19,313 bases of DNA from Cellvibrionales bacterium (GTDB lineage: Bacteria; Pseudomonadota; Gammaproteobacteria; Pseudomonadales; JAHEGP01). The stretch spans positions 2,475 through 21,787 of the forward strand of contig JAHEGP010000018.1 of NCBI GenBank assembly GCA_024645065.1, in the 5' to 3' direction. The translations under genes were made by a program, and so were the position numbers. Positions 6,632 through 14,314 of the stretch are shown here, piece by piece. Under the pieces are notes generated by a model, which saw only the letters and a list, made by a program, of their open reading frames with translations, was not told the origin of the DNA and made no database searches. Positions within the stretch are counted from its first letter, which is position 1. Each line of letters opens with the position of its first letter.

Positions 6632-8341
6632 CTAGCCTGCCGCATCCTGCTTGTGTTTGTCACCTTGCAATATCTCCGGTGCGGAGGCCATTTCGAGTAT
6701 GGCTTGCATTGACCGCGCCGAGTAGCGGATACGATTGAGTTCATCCTCTGCTGTGCCGTGGCCATACTCTCGTAGTAGTCGTTTGGCACTGTCTACAATC
6801 TGGTCGCTCAGCTGGTACAGTTTGTCAAATTGCCTGCCAAGCAATCGGCTTCTTGCTTTTACCGCCCGGCGCAATTCATCCTCCGCTTGCTGCCGAAGTT
6901 CGATGGTATGGGGCTCGCTGATCAACGCCTCGATACTGCCATAGGCGTCGGCTTCACGCATACTGGCTTTCCACCAGGCGATAAAGCGCGACTTATGGTC
7001 GGCAATGGCGTTTACCGAGCCCACCATGGCGTTGACTTCATCCCTTCCGCCGGGATAAAAATGAAGACGCTCGGCTGGCTCTTCGGCCGCTATTTGATCC
7101 AGTAACCCGGACATTTTGCGCAGCGGGTGAACGATGGTGTAGGTGATGGCGATGGCCAGTAAAATGCCCAACAGGGTTGCCAGGACGACAATCCAGAACA
7201 TGACCCTTTCACTGCGCGTGGTGGATTCATCGATACTGTGTCGCATATCAGCCATAGCCATTTCAGCACTACTGACATTGGTTTCAATCAGGCTGGAGAT
7301 CTCGGCGACCGCCGCCATCATGTCGTCGTGTAATGCTCTGATGCTGTCGTTCTGCCTGACCAGGGCCAGAAAGTCGCGACGGTAGTTTTTTAATAGCCCT
7401 GCGAAATGCGTCTTGTAGGTATCGCTTATGCTGGAGGAGGCTACCTGAACTTCGATGGCGTCCAATTGCGCAATCGCCATATCGACATAGGTATTGTCAT
7501 GCCTGAGCAAATAATCCTTCTCTCTTCGCCTGAGCTGCAGGACCTTTTCACCCAGGTCGGGGAGATACCGGGCATCGAGTAAGGCTTCGATCCTGTGGGC
7601 TGCATCGCGAAACGGTCCCTTGCCATCGACCGGCTGCGGATCGCCGAGTACGCTACTGGCATAGCGATTAAAGGTTTCACGGTACACTGCAACTTCTTGC
7701 TGCAAGCTGGCCTTGAAATCCTCGTCCAGCTCAGAGGCGGTGAGCTCCTCGGAAAACGACTGGATGAGCTGCACCACCTTTTGTTGGTATTGCTGCTCCC
7801 GTCGCAATCCCAGGTCCTTTTCACCCCGGCGAATTTGTAGTAACAAGAGATAGAGGCGATCCACATTCAGCTGGACTGACATATCCTCCATGGTGTGAGC
7901 ACTATCGCGAAAAGCGCCCTGTAGGCCGATGTTATGATTCAGCCCCATGCTGCGCCAGGCTGCGACCACACTTTGGAAGCGTTGCTCGTAATTATTGACC
8001 AGCTCTTCAATTCGGTTTGCCGTATCCGGGTCGACCCTGCGCAATTTTTCATCAGCTTGCAGAGCTCGCTGCAAATGGGCTAGAACAGCGTCAGCCGCAT
8101 TTTCATCCCGGCTGAGAAGGAAATTTTTCTGCTCTCGCTGAGCACGCAGGATATTATTTTCAATAGCCATGGCCTGCGTCTTGCGCACTCCGTACACATC
8201 GTCCAGCTGGCGGTAGTCCTTGAGCGCGTTTTGCAGGGTAATATGGTATTGCCAGATGACTCCCAGAAACAACAGGCCGACAACACCAAAGCCGAAACCA
8301 ATCTTTTCCCCAATACGCAACTTTGTCAGCCAATTACTCAT
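6632..8341 (-). CDS. Membrane sensor with repeated helical-bimodular (HBM-like) periplasmic domain and HAMP, no known output domain
   Basis: The 569-residue protein has a membrane span at about 15-35, a helical periplasmic region (about 36-378), a second span (about 380-405), a HAMP domain (about 401-455) and a charged helical cytoplasmic tail to 569. The periplasmic part repeats about every 100 residues: RREKDYLLRHDNTY (271-284), RRGEKDLGLRREQQY (171-185) and REQKNFLLSRDEN (69-81), with GAFRDSAHTME (142-152) and GPFRDAAHRIE (242-252) also 100 apart. These resemble HBM ligand-binding domains of chemoreceptors and sensor kinases. No methyl-accepting, kinase, GGDEF/EAL or cyclase domain follows. 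The ATG at 8341 is preceded by GAGGGA (six-base spacer). It converges on the cyclase gene with a 57-base gap; a shared pathway is possible but unproven. Confidence 0.82.
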   Translation of the reverse strand: MSNWLTKLRIGEKIGFGFGVVGLLFLGVIWQYHITLQNALKDYRQLDDVYGVRKTQAMAIENNILRAQREQKNFLLSRDENAADAVLAHLQRALQADEKLRRVDPDTANRIEELVNNYEQRFQSVVAAWRSMGLNHNIGLQGAFRDSAHTMEDMSVQLNVDRLYLLLLQIRRGEKDLGLRREQQYQQKVVQLIQSFSEELTASELDEDFKASLQQEVAVYRETFNRYASSVLGDPQPVDGKGPFRDAAHRIEALLDARYLPDLGEKVLQLRRREKDYLLRHDNTYVDMAIAQLDAIEVQVASSSISDTYKTHFAGLLKNYRRDFLALVRQNDSIRALHDDMMAAVAEISSLIETNVSSAEMAMADMRHSIDESTTRSERVMFWIVVLATLLGILLAIAITYTIVHPLRKMSGLLDQIAAEEPAERLHFYPGGRDEVNAMVGSVNAIADHKSRFIAWWKASMREADAYGSIEALISEPHTIELRQQAEDELRRAVKARSRLLGRQFDKLYQLSDQIVDSAKRLLREYGHGTAEDELNRIRYSARSMQAILEMASAPEILQGDKHKQDAAG

Positions 8342-8602
8342 GTCAATCCCTCGCGAGCAAACCAGAGCATGATTTTTGAACGATGGTTGTCAGCGGCGTC
8401 CTCTTTGCAGCGGATGGCTTCGGGTGCCAGGCCCGAGAAAGCGGCGTGGAGCTTGATGGATAGTGCAAGAAGACATGCGCCTATGTTGCAGTCATCAAAG
8501 CGCATCTATATGACAAGGGTATGACCACCCGGACACCATTACACGAACGCCGGGATCCCCCCGGCAGTGTATAACAGTCATTTTCCCGGATCTGTCCGAC
8601 GA
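8342..8602. other. Non-coding upstream region of the membrane sensor gene
   Basis: With the two repeats that follow, this is a gap of about 340 bases between two minus-strand genes. Frames crossing it have no ribosome-binding site or recognisable content. It should hold the sensor's promoter, but I found no -35/-10 pair good enough to list. Confidence 0.4.
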
Positions 8603-8634
8603 CTTTCCGGCTTTCCGGCTTTCCGGCTTTCCGG
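8603..8634. repeat. Four perfect tandem copies of the octamer CTTTCCGG
   Basis: Four exact copies in direct succession fill 8603-8634 (CCGGAAAG on the minus strand). They lie just downstream of the helical-protein gene and its 3' hairpin, about 260 bases upstream of the sensor start. The number of copies may vary among strains by slippage. There is no spacer, so this is not a CRISPR array. Confidence 0.9.
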
Positions 8635-8638
8635 TATA

Positions 8639-8679
8639 GCGAATGCCTGACTGGTGCAGCCAGGGACGGCTGCATTCGC
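8639..8679 (-). terminator. GC-rich 3' hairpin downstream of the helical-protein gene (no T run)
   Basis: GCAGCC (8656-8661) pairs with GGCTGC (8668-8673) over a 6-base loop, and the flanking GCGAATGC (8639-8646) pairs with GCATTCGC (8672-8679), giving a bipartite stem. It begins 5 bases after the TAA stop at 8684-8686 on the minus strand. No T tract follows, so it may be an mRNA-stabilising or rho-dependent 3' structure rather than an intrinsic terminator. Confidence 0.45.
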
Positions 8680-8683
8680 CTGG

Positions 8684-9139
8684 TTACAGCCGGGTCACCA
8701 TTTTCGTCAGTTTAACCCCCAGCCGTTTGTGCAATTGAATTGCCCCATCGTAGCGGGTCAGCTCTGCCCTCTGCCGGGAGGTATCGGAGGAATCCTCACT
8801 TTGATCCGGCGGTCGATTCCTCTGTTGGCAGATCTCACCCAGGCACAGAATCGAGGTCGAAAGCGCCTGGACATAATCTTTTAAAACCAGGACGAACTTG
8901 CGGCTGTAAGAGGTACTGGGTTCCAGCGGGTCATCACTCCCAAGAATTGCCTCGATACTGTCCAGTTGCCCCCTCAATTCCTTCAGTTCCGTGTCAAAGC
9001 CTGCGTATACGGAGTCTCCGTCGTCACGGAACTTGGTTCTTCTTTTGAGCCCTGACACCCCAAACAGGGCATCGTGAATCCTCGAGTAGCGCGCGTGGAT
9101 ACTGGAAACCCGATGCGCCAGAGTTACGAGTTGCGCCAT
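8684..9139 (-). CDS. Small helical protein of unknown function
   Basis: The 151-residue predicted cytoplasmic protein is charged and mostly helical (for example FDTELKELRGQLDSIEAILG and VLVLKDYVQALSTSILCLGE), with no signal peptide or membrane span and a polar linker (about 107-122). I recognise no family. The ATG at 9139 has a good ribosome-binding site (AAGGGAG, about ten-base spacer), supporting a real gene. It follows the PH-like membrane-protein gene by 78 bases on the same strand and ends in a strong hairpin, so it may be the last gene of the pit-phosphatase transcript. Confidence 0.65.
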   Translation of the reverse strand: MAQLVTLAHRVSSIHARYSRIHDALFGVSGLKRRTKFRDDGDSVYAGFDTELKELRGQLDSIEAILGSDDPLEPSTSYSRKFVLVLKDYVQALSTSILCLGEICQQRNRPPDQSEDSSDTSRQRAELTRYDGAIQLHKRLGVKLTKMVTRL

Positions 9140-9217
9140 GAAACAACGACTCCCTTGGGGATGTCCAGGCCGGCGCGGACCATTGGCGCCGCGCAGGCAG
9201 AGACACTTTGAAAGGTT

Positions 9218-9715
9218 TTATTCACACTGGGGAGCCGACGCCCGGGTACGCGCAATGCGTTGGGTCACCAGTTCGATCAAGTCCTCCTGGCGCTCATAAC
9301 CCACCAGACGCACAATGCGTTTGTTCTTGAGTCGCATCATCAAGGAGGGCCCCTCACGCAACCGGGACTGCGGCTCAGCCAGGGCCACCTCGCTGAGCGG
9401 TAAAACGCTTTCATCGTCGCCGGTGACGAAGGTGACGCTATCTTCGCCAACCTCCAGGTGGTGCTTGCGGCTATTGCGGACATAGCGGATATGGCCCGCC
9501 AGATTGAACAGGCAAAACAGGATCACGAACGCAACAACGGACACCAATAAGGTGTCGTTGTATTTATCACTGTCGACAGCATGGCCGCGCAAAGTGATGG
9601 CGCACAGCGCAACCCCGAATACAATACCCCAGGCGGTATTGAGATGTCTTCTGCGGATCACCGCTTCGCTGATACGAAAGGTCTGCTCTGCATTGGGCTC
9701 CATTTTGCTATTCAC
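9218..9715 (-). CDS. Two-span membrane protein with C-terminal PH-like domain
   Basis: The 165-residue protein has a short cytoplasmic N-terminus, two membrane spans (about 28-44 and 55-75), then a soluble domain (about 85-158) of alternating strands. That domain ends in an amphipathic helix (RQEDLIELVTQRIART), the outline of bacterial PH-like domains; this is inference from pattern. The start is GTG at 9715, because GGAG stands 8 bases upstream of it; the ATG at 9703 is 20 bases from that site. It lies 102 bases after the phosphatase gene, with a long hairpin between, and 78 bases before the helical-protein gene. Function is unknown; membrane localisation is the only safe statement. Confidence 0.65.
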   Translation of the reverse strand: MNSKMEPNAEQTFRISEAVIRRRHLNTAWGIVFGVALCAITLRGHAVDSDKYNDTLLVSVVAFVILFCLFNLAGHIRYVRNSRKHHLEVGEDSVTFVTGDDESVLPLSEVALAEPQSRLREGPSLMMRLKNKRIVRLVGYERQEDLIELVTQRIARTRASAPQCE

Positions 9716-9774
9716 TGGCGACGCTCCATGGCCTCGGTCTTAAACTGCTGCGCATTCCTGTCTGCGACGAGCTT

Positions 9775-9810
9775 GCCCCAGGGCACAAACCGCTAGTTGT
9801 GGCTTGGGGC
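9775..9810. terminator. Long hairpin after the phosphatase gene (no T run)
   Basis: GCCCCA (9775-9780) pairs with TGGGGC (9805-9810) and inside it CACAA (9784-9788) pairs with TTGTG (9797-9801), with a 3x3 internal loop and an 8-base apical loop. It lies 7 bases downstream of the phosphatase TGA at 9818-9820 on the minus strand. Lacking a T tract, it may reduce read-through or protect the upstream mRNA. Confidence 0.45.
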
Positions 9811-9817
9811 CCAGCGC

Positions 9818-11329
9818 TCAGCTTGGCCAATGCCGCCGGACGAACATATTTGCCTTGCTCGACGCCTTGCTGCTCAAGCGCTGTTTGCGGGAATTGATCA
9901 GCGGAATTATCGGTTCTACCGGGTAGCGGAAGGGGTAGAGTTTTTCACCCACCTGGGCCATCAACCCCACCCAACGTGTATCACTGGAATACACGATATA
10001 ATGCTCCTTGATATCGCCTGCATTCTCCCACAGCGTTTCATCGGCATTTTGAGGCGTGTGACCGACAATCACCGGAGTATCTTTGGCAAGACCCAGGCAT
10101 TCACGAAAACGTTTTACATCGCGCTTACCATATCCCCCCGGCCGGCTGGCACTCTTCATCCGATTATTCGTAAGCTCGGTGTAGAGTTTGCGATGGCTAC
10201 TTATGTTGATCATCTTGTGCAGACTGGTGTCCGATACCGGTGGCGCAGCATGGCAGGTAGCAAAGTGCCGCGAATACGCGACGTAGGGCAGTAGCTCGTA
10301 AAAGCGCTTCATTTCACGCAGATAGGCCTTGCCGCGCCGTTTCTTCAGGGTTTTACCCCATATAAGGCCCTGGGGTACACCATGTTTGGCAATTTCTTCG
10401 GAAAAACTGTCGTGATTGCCTCGCAGGTAGAATACCTGCCCGGGAAAATGCAGTTTCAGGGCCAGGATCAAATCCATGATCAACATGGAGCTCTCCATCT
10501 CGTCCAGATCTGTATCTCCCTCAGGGTGCACGGCGTCACCGATGATTACAAGACAGGCGCTGCCGTTTTCCAGTGCATCCAGAAAGTTGTTCTGGGTTAA
10601 TACCACCAGCAAGTTGTCTGCCTTGGCGTGAAGATCCCCAACCGTGATGACGCTGCAGTTGTCAGGCAAGGCGATGACACCACCAGGCTTACCGCTATCG
10701 TCTTTTGCGCGGCAGGGTTCTTCCTCCAGAACAGCATTGACCTTTTGCAGTTGTTCCAGCGCTTGCTCCGCCGGCAACAATTCAATGGTATCGCCAAATA
10801 TCGCCTTTAGCTTTTGCAGTTTGGCTTGTCGCCAATTGACCAGTCTTTTGGCCTTTTTATCCTCGAGCAATGGCGCGATGGTGGATTCCGGACTGCTGAC
10901 ATGACTCTTGAACCTCAGCCAGCCCTCTTCATTGCTGATACTGAGTTTACGGTCGGGCAAATCCTCGGATAGCCCCAGAATATCTCGTTGCCCCGGGTCA
11001 CTGCCACCGAGGGTGATGGTGTCGCCGTCCTCGAGTCGATAGAAGCCACTGAGGGTCGAGTAAAACGTATCGGGATCAAAGAGCAGGTAACTTTGGGTGG
11101 AGACATCATTATCGCCGCCCTCGATTAATTGCTCGGGATACAAATGTAAAATCTTGTTGTCGGGCGCCAGGCAAATTTCGAAGGGATAATCCTTGATGTG
11201 GGCTTTGGCCGTCTTTTCGCCCAGCCGATAGGTCTCCTTAAGATCCACTTCATCGCAGGGGTCGAGCCCTGGAAAAGCATTTCTCAGTCGTTTAAGTATC
11301 TTGTGAGGTGCCAGTAACTGTGCCAGCAT
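9818..11329 (-). CDS. PPP-family metallophosphatase with N-terminal FHA-like domain
   Basis: The 503-residue cytoplasmic protein ends in a calcineurin-like phosphoprotein-phosphatase domain. It has GDLH (231-234), GDAVHPEGD (264-272, in place of the usual GDxxDRG), RGNHD (303-307), CHAAP (359-363) and VGHTP (422-426), which supply the expected two-metal ligands. Residues about 75-155 read like a forkhead-associated fold: RLEDGDTITLGGSD, DILGLSEDLPDRKLSIS, SHVSSPEST. The phosphothreonine-binding Arg, Ser-Arg-x-His and Asn of active FHA domains are not conserved, so binding may be altered or lost. The ATG at 11329 follows GAGAG by five bases; an in-frame TTG upstream is less likely. The gene overlaps the 3' end of the P-loop gene by 38 bases, implying translational coupling. 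Targets could be phosphoproteins or nucleotides; it is not ApaH-like in length or layout. Confidence 0.8.
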   Translation of the reverse strand: MLAQLLAPHKILKRLRNAFPGLDPCDEVDLKETYRLGEKTAKAHIKDYPFEICLAPDNKILHLYPEQLIEGGDNDVSTQSYLLFDPDTFYSTLSGFYRLEDGDTITLGGSDPGQRDILGLSEDLPDRKLSISNEEGWLRFKSHVSSPESTIAPLLEDKKAKRLVNWRQAKLQKLKAIFGDTIELLPAEQALEQLQKVNAVLEEEPCRAKDDSGKPGGVIALPDNCSVITVGDLHAKADNLLVVLTQNNFLDALENGSACLVIIGDAVHPEGDTDLDEMESSMLIMDLILALKLHFPGQVFYLRGNHDSFSEEIAKHGVPQGLIWGKTLKKRRGKAYLREMKRFYELLPYVAYSRHFATCHAAPPVSDTSLHKMINISSHRKLYTELTNNRMKSASRPGGYGKRDVKRFRECLGLAKDTPVIVGHTPQNADETLWENAGDIKEHYIVYSSDTRWVGLMAQVGEKLYPFRYPVEPIIPLINSRKQRLSSKASSKANMFVRRHWPS

Positions 11330-11963
11330 AACCACTCTCGGATAAAATAATCTCAAGCGGGACGCTTTCGGTTCCCTCTCGAACGTAAGTGCTCAGTCCA
11401 CTGCAACACAGATGATACGCCGCCATTTGGTAAATCAATAGCTGGCTTTTTACACGCTCCAGGCTAACGCCCTTGTCAACATGGTGCATGCCATAATCCT
11501 CCTGTCGCTTACGCCGCTGATCGAACAGCACCTCGGGCGCGGGTATCAGGAATTCAAATACATAGCGCTTGTACCAGTCGACGGAATAAAAGCGACGTTT
11601 CACCGGGGGTATACGCACCCTTGCCAAATCCAGCTCTGGCGCCGTCAATGATTTTATCCACTGTTCGTCAAACACCGCGAGCGCATCTCTATAGCCCCGG
11701 CAGGGAAAGCCCAGATGTATCTCCCGCGGACGCAGGCTCAGTGCCCGCGCCTTCCACCAATTATCGAGAGATAGATCGATATAACCCTCGTCCGGCCAGC
11801 CCCTCAACTTGCGAATCATGGTGCTTTTGCCGGCCCCCGGGGGGCCGGTGACCAGCAGCTGGCGGTAACTTACGCCCGCTGGAATTGCGACTCCCCTTTC
11901 ATAATGTAATTCAGCCAGGGGCCGGGTTCGCAGCACAAAGTTGCGTGTATCAGCTCGGTGCAT
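11292..11963 (-). CDS. P-loop NTPase, kinase-like, coupled to the phosphatase gene
   Basis: The 223-residue protein has a Walker A motif GPPGAGKST (40-48) after a beta-strand (RQLLVT), then YIDLSLDNWW (61-70), where a Walker B or substrate Asp is expected. A basic segment (VKRRFYSVDWYKRYVFEFLI) leads to PEVLFDQRRKRQ, resembling the lid and sugar/phosphate-binding end of small P-loop kinases. I do not recognise a named family. The ATG at 11963 is chosen because AGGGAGGGG stands just upstream; the earlier ATG at 11987 has no such site. It starts 27 bases after the pit stop and overlaps the phosphatase gene, so the kinase-like protein and phosphatase are probably made together, in an order recalling (but not equal to) the kinase and PPP modules of bacterial Pnkp. 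Confidence 0.75.
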   Translation of the reverse strand: MHRADTRNFVLRTRPLAELHYERGVAIPAGVSYRQLLVTGPPGAGKSTMIRKLRGWPDEGYIDLSLDNWWKARALSLRPREIHLGFPCRGYRDALAVFDEQWIKSLTAPELDLARVRIPPVKRRFYSVDWYKRYVFEFLIPAPEVLFDQRRKRQEDYGMHHVDKGVSLERVKSQLLIYQMAAYHLCCSGLSTYVREGTESVPLEIILSESGYAGTVTGTSQDT

Positions 11964-11990
11964 GGAACCTGACCCCTCCCTAAACATACG

Positions 11991-13256
11991 CTAGCTGAAC
12001 ATGCCTTTAAACAGGAAGAACAACAGGGCGGCCAGTAAGCCTCCCGCCGGTAATGTGATAAACCAGGACAACACAATACCGCCAATGACACGAAGGTCAA
12101 TTGCACCGACGCCACGCGCCAGGCCAACCCCCATTACCGCGCCCACTGCAATCTGGGTGGTAGACACCGGAAGGCCGGTTTTGGACGCCAGTACCACAGT
12201 CGTCGCCGCTGCCAGTGTTGCGCAGTAGCCCCGGGTTGGGGTCAGCTCGGTAATCTTGGTACCAATAGTCTGCATTACACGGTAGCCCATAGTGGCCAGG
12301 CCGACCACGATACCACCACCACCGAGAAACAGAATCCACAGCGGCAGCCCGGCTTTTTGTGCGACTTGACCACCACTTTGTACCGTGGAAACTACAGCAG
12401 CGAGGGGACCAATCGCGTTGGCAACATCATTGGAACCGTGGGCAAATGCCATTGCTGCGGCGGTAAACACCATCAGCGGCACAAACACCTTCTCGACGCT
12501 GGCGAAGTGATATTCCCGGTCCGCGGTTGCGTCTACCTTGACTTTGTTGATCATGGCCCTGCCAATCAGCGCCAGGATAATGCCGATAACGGTTGCCGCG
12601 ATCAGGCTCTGGGGGCCAGTAAGCTCCAGCTTGAGGTGCTTGAGGCCCTTGAACAGGGTGACCAAACCAACGATCCAGCCGACCAGGAAGACATAGACCG
12701 GCCCCCAGCGTTTAGCGCTCTCAAAGGGGTGGTCTGTATCCAGGATCAACTTGCGAATACTGATCATCAAGAGTAGCGAAATGGTACCACCGATAAGCGG
12801 CGACACTAACCAACTGGCGACGATGGAGCCGATTTTTTCCCAGTGAACCACATCGACACCAACACCCGCGACGCCAAAGCCGACGATGGCCCCAACGATA
12901 GTATGGGTGGTAGACACCGGCCAGCCCCGGGTGGTGGCAATCATCAGCCAGATAGCTGCCGCCAGCAAAGCCGCCAACATGCCGTAGATGATAATTTCCG
13001 GCGAACCGGAGAGCACCTCGGTATCAATAATGCCCTTGCGAATGGTTTGGGTAACCTGCCCACCCGCAATAAATGCACCGGCAAATTCAAAGATCGCGGC
13101 GATAATAATCGCCTGCTTAACAGTAATGGCTCCCGAGCCAACAGGCATGCCCATGGCATTGGCAACGTCGTTGGCACCAATACCCCAGGCCATATAAAAG
13201 CCAAAGATGACAGCCATCACCATAAAAATGGTGCCATATTGATTGATAATTTCCAT
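11991..13256 (-). CDS. pit: Low-affinity inorganic phosphate transporter, Pit family
   Basis: The 421-residue inner-membrane protein has ten or more hydrophobic spans. Both halves carry the family signature: GANDVANAMG (27-36) and HGSNDVANAIGP (about residue 300), each followed later by PVSTT (GWPVSTTHTIVGA and GLPVSTTQIAVGA), the inverted-repeat hallmark of PiT carriers. Pit proteins import phosphate with a divalent metal, using the proton or sodium gradient. The ATG at 13256 has an excellent AAGGAG site; the longer frame upstream is not needed. The DUF47/PhoU-like gene precedes it by 95 bases on the same strand, a common pairing. The kinase-like and phosphatase genes follow closely. Confidence 0.95.
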   Translation of the reverse strand: MEIINQYGTIFMVMAVIFGFYMAWGIGANDVANAMGMPVGSGAITVKQAIIIAAIFEFAGAFIAGGQVTQTIRKGIIDTEVLSGSPEIIIYGMLAALLAAAIWLMIATTRGWPVSTTHTIVGAIVGFGVAGVGVDVVHWEKIGSIVASWLVSPLIGGTISLLLMISIRKLILDTDHPFESAKRWGPVYVFLVGWIVGLVTLFKGLKHLKLELTGPQSLIAATVIGIILALIGRAMINKVKVDATADREYHFASVEKVFVPLMVFTAAAMAFAHGSNDVANAIGPLAAVVSTVQSGGQVAQKAGLPLWILFLGGGGIVVGLATMGYRVMQTIGTKITELTPTRGYCATLAAATTVVLASKTGLPVSTTQIAVGAVMGVGLARGVGAIDLRVIGGIVLSWFITLPAGGLLAALLFFLFKGMFS

Positions 13257-13351
13257 AAAAAACTCCTTATTATCGATGCAGCGGACCAGGGTGTTTTCCC
13301 AAGAGACCGGCAAGAATACTTGCGAGGATATTCGCGTCTTTGCGATTCTTT

Positions 13352-14032
13352 TTAACGGGCAATAAGCAGACGCATGCGATCACCAACCTTCTCGGCGTAA
13401 TCCGCCAGGTCCCCAACCCACTGAATCATCTGGTACCAGAACATGACCGATACCGGGCTCAGGTTTTCTTCCTGGGCAAACAAGGCGCGTGCCAGTTCCA
13501 TGCCCATAACATCGGTCTCATCCTCGATGGCGCTGAGTTCCCTGACCATATCGTCGACCTTGTTGGCCTCACGACCGCGAAACCCCATTTCCAGCAGCTC
13601 GTCCAATTGCTCGATGATGCCGGTGGCGATATTACAGGTATCGACGCAGCGTCTCACCAGGACCCGCAACGGCTCTCCCATCCCCTCAGGGACAGTCATG
13701 TCGCGCTCTACCATCAGGCCCGCAATGTCCTGGGCGGTGTCGGCAATGTAGTCCTGCATATCGAGCAGTTCGAGCAGGTCGCGTCGGTCGACGGGCATAA
13801 ACAGGCTTTTGGGCAATTTGGAGCGCAGATCATTTTCAAGGTCATCAGCCTCCTGCTCCTTGGCAAAGATCAGGTCTTTGACCTTGATGACCTCTTCCTG
13901 GTTGCCATCAATAAGCGCATCGAACAGTGCTGGCACATGGGCAACACATTCGGTGACAATGCGCATGTGCGCTTGCATAGGTTTAAAAGGTGAGCTTCCC
14001 AACAGAGAAGCAATCGGATTGGTTGATCGCAT
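13352..14032 (-). CDS. DUF47/TIGR00153 PhoU-like protein, Pit accessory
   Basis: The 226-residue all-helical protein begins MRSTNPIASLLGSSPFKPMQ, the typical start of the TIGR00153 group. It contains the acidic EQEADDLENDLRSKLPKSLFMP and DDMVRELSAIEDETDVMG helices, which carry the E/D-x-x-x-D metal-binding pattern of PhoU-like bundles. Proteins of this family are usually encoded next to pit and are thought to modulate phosphate uptake, though the mechanism is not settled. The ATG at 14032 is preceded by GGAG (six-base spacer); an upstream TTG in frame is less likely. Length equals the family norm. Confidence 0.92.
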   Translation of the reverse strand: MRSTNPIASLLGSSPFKPMQAHMRIVTECVAHVPALFDALIDGNQEEVIKVKDLIFAKEQEADDLENDLRSKLPKSLFMPVDRRDLLELLDMQDYIADTAQDIAGLMVERDMTVPEGMGEPLRVLVRRCVDTCNIATGIIEQLDELLEMGFRGREANKVDDMVRELSAIEDETDVMGMELARALFAQEENLSPVSVMFWYQMIQWVGDLADYAEKVGDRMRLLIAR

Positions 14033-14089
14033 GCGGTTCTCCACTCTCAAAATCAAATAACGAACAGGACAATAGGTATTTCTACGACT

Positions 14090-14095
14090 AGTATA
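14090..14095 (-). promoter_or_regulatory. Possible -10 element for the DUF47-pit operon
   Basis: On the minus strand TATACT (14095-14090) is a near-consensus -10 box, 58 bases upstream of the DUF47 ATG. The region where a -35 should lie is a T-rich tract (TTTTTTTTACC) without a good TTGACA. No Pho box was found by eye. Confidence 0.3.
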
Positions 14096-14207
14096 CGGCT
14101 AATTGTTAGGTAAAAAAAACGAGCCAAATCAATAAAAATCGAAATGTACCCAATCATTCCAAAACTGAGCTGAACCTTGCCGGTGAAACCAAAATGCTGA
14201 GAACAGT

Positions 14208-14220
14208 CCTCGTGGCGAGG
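14208..14220. other. Short perfect hairpin in the gap between the nasA remnant and the DUF47 gene
   Basis: CCTCG (14208-14212) and CGAGG (14216-14220) form a 5-bp stem with a 3-base loop, about 95 bases beyond the nasA remnant. No T tract follows on either strand. The rest of the gap (14096-14314) shows nothing else I can name. Confidence 0.3.
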
Positions 14221-14314
14221 TCCCCTTTACAGCTAACGCCCTGGACTGGGCGCGGCGGCGCAATACTACCTGCCCCGCCCGGATAAAGATCGACGAGCCT
14301 CGCCAGCAAACGCT

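Noticed and set aside
8603..8634. Tandem repeat as a CRISPR array
   Set aside because: Units are 8 bases with no spacers, and no cas genes are present.
11292..11987. P-loop/phosphatase pair as an RNA-repair Pnkp system
   Set aside because: The two activities are in separate proteins, there is no ligase domain or Hen1 gene nearby, and the phosphatase motifs differ from Pnkp.
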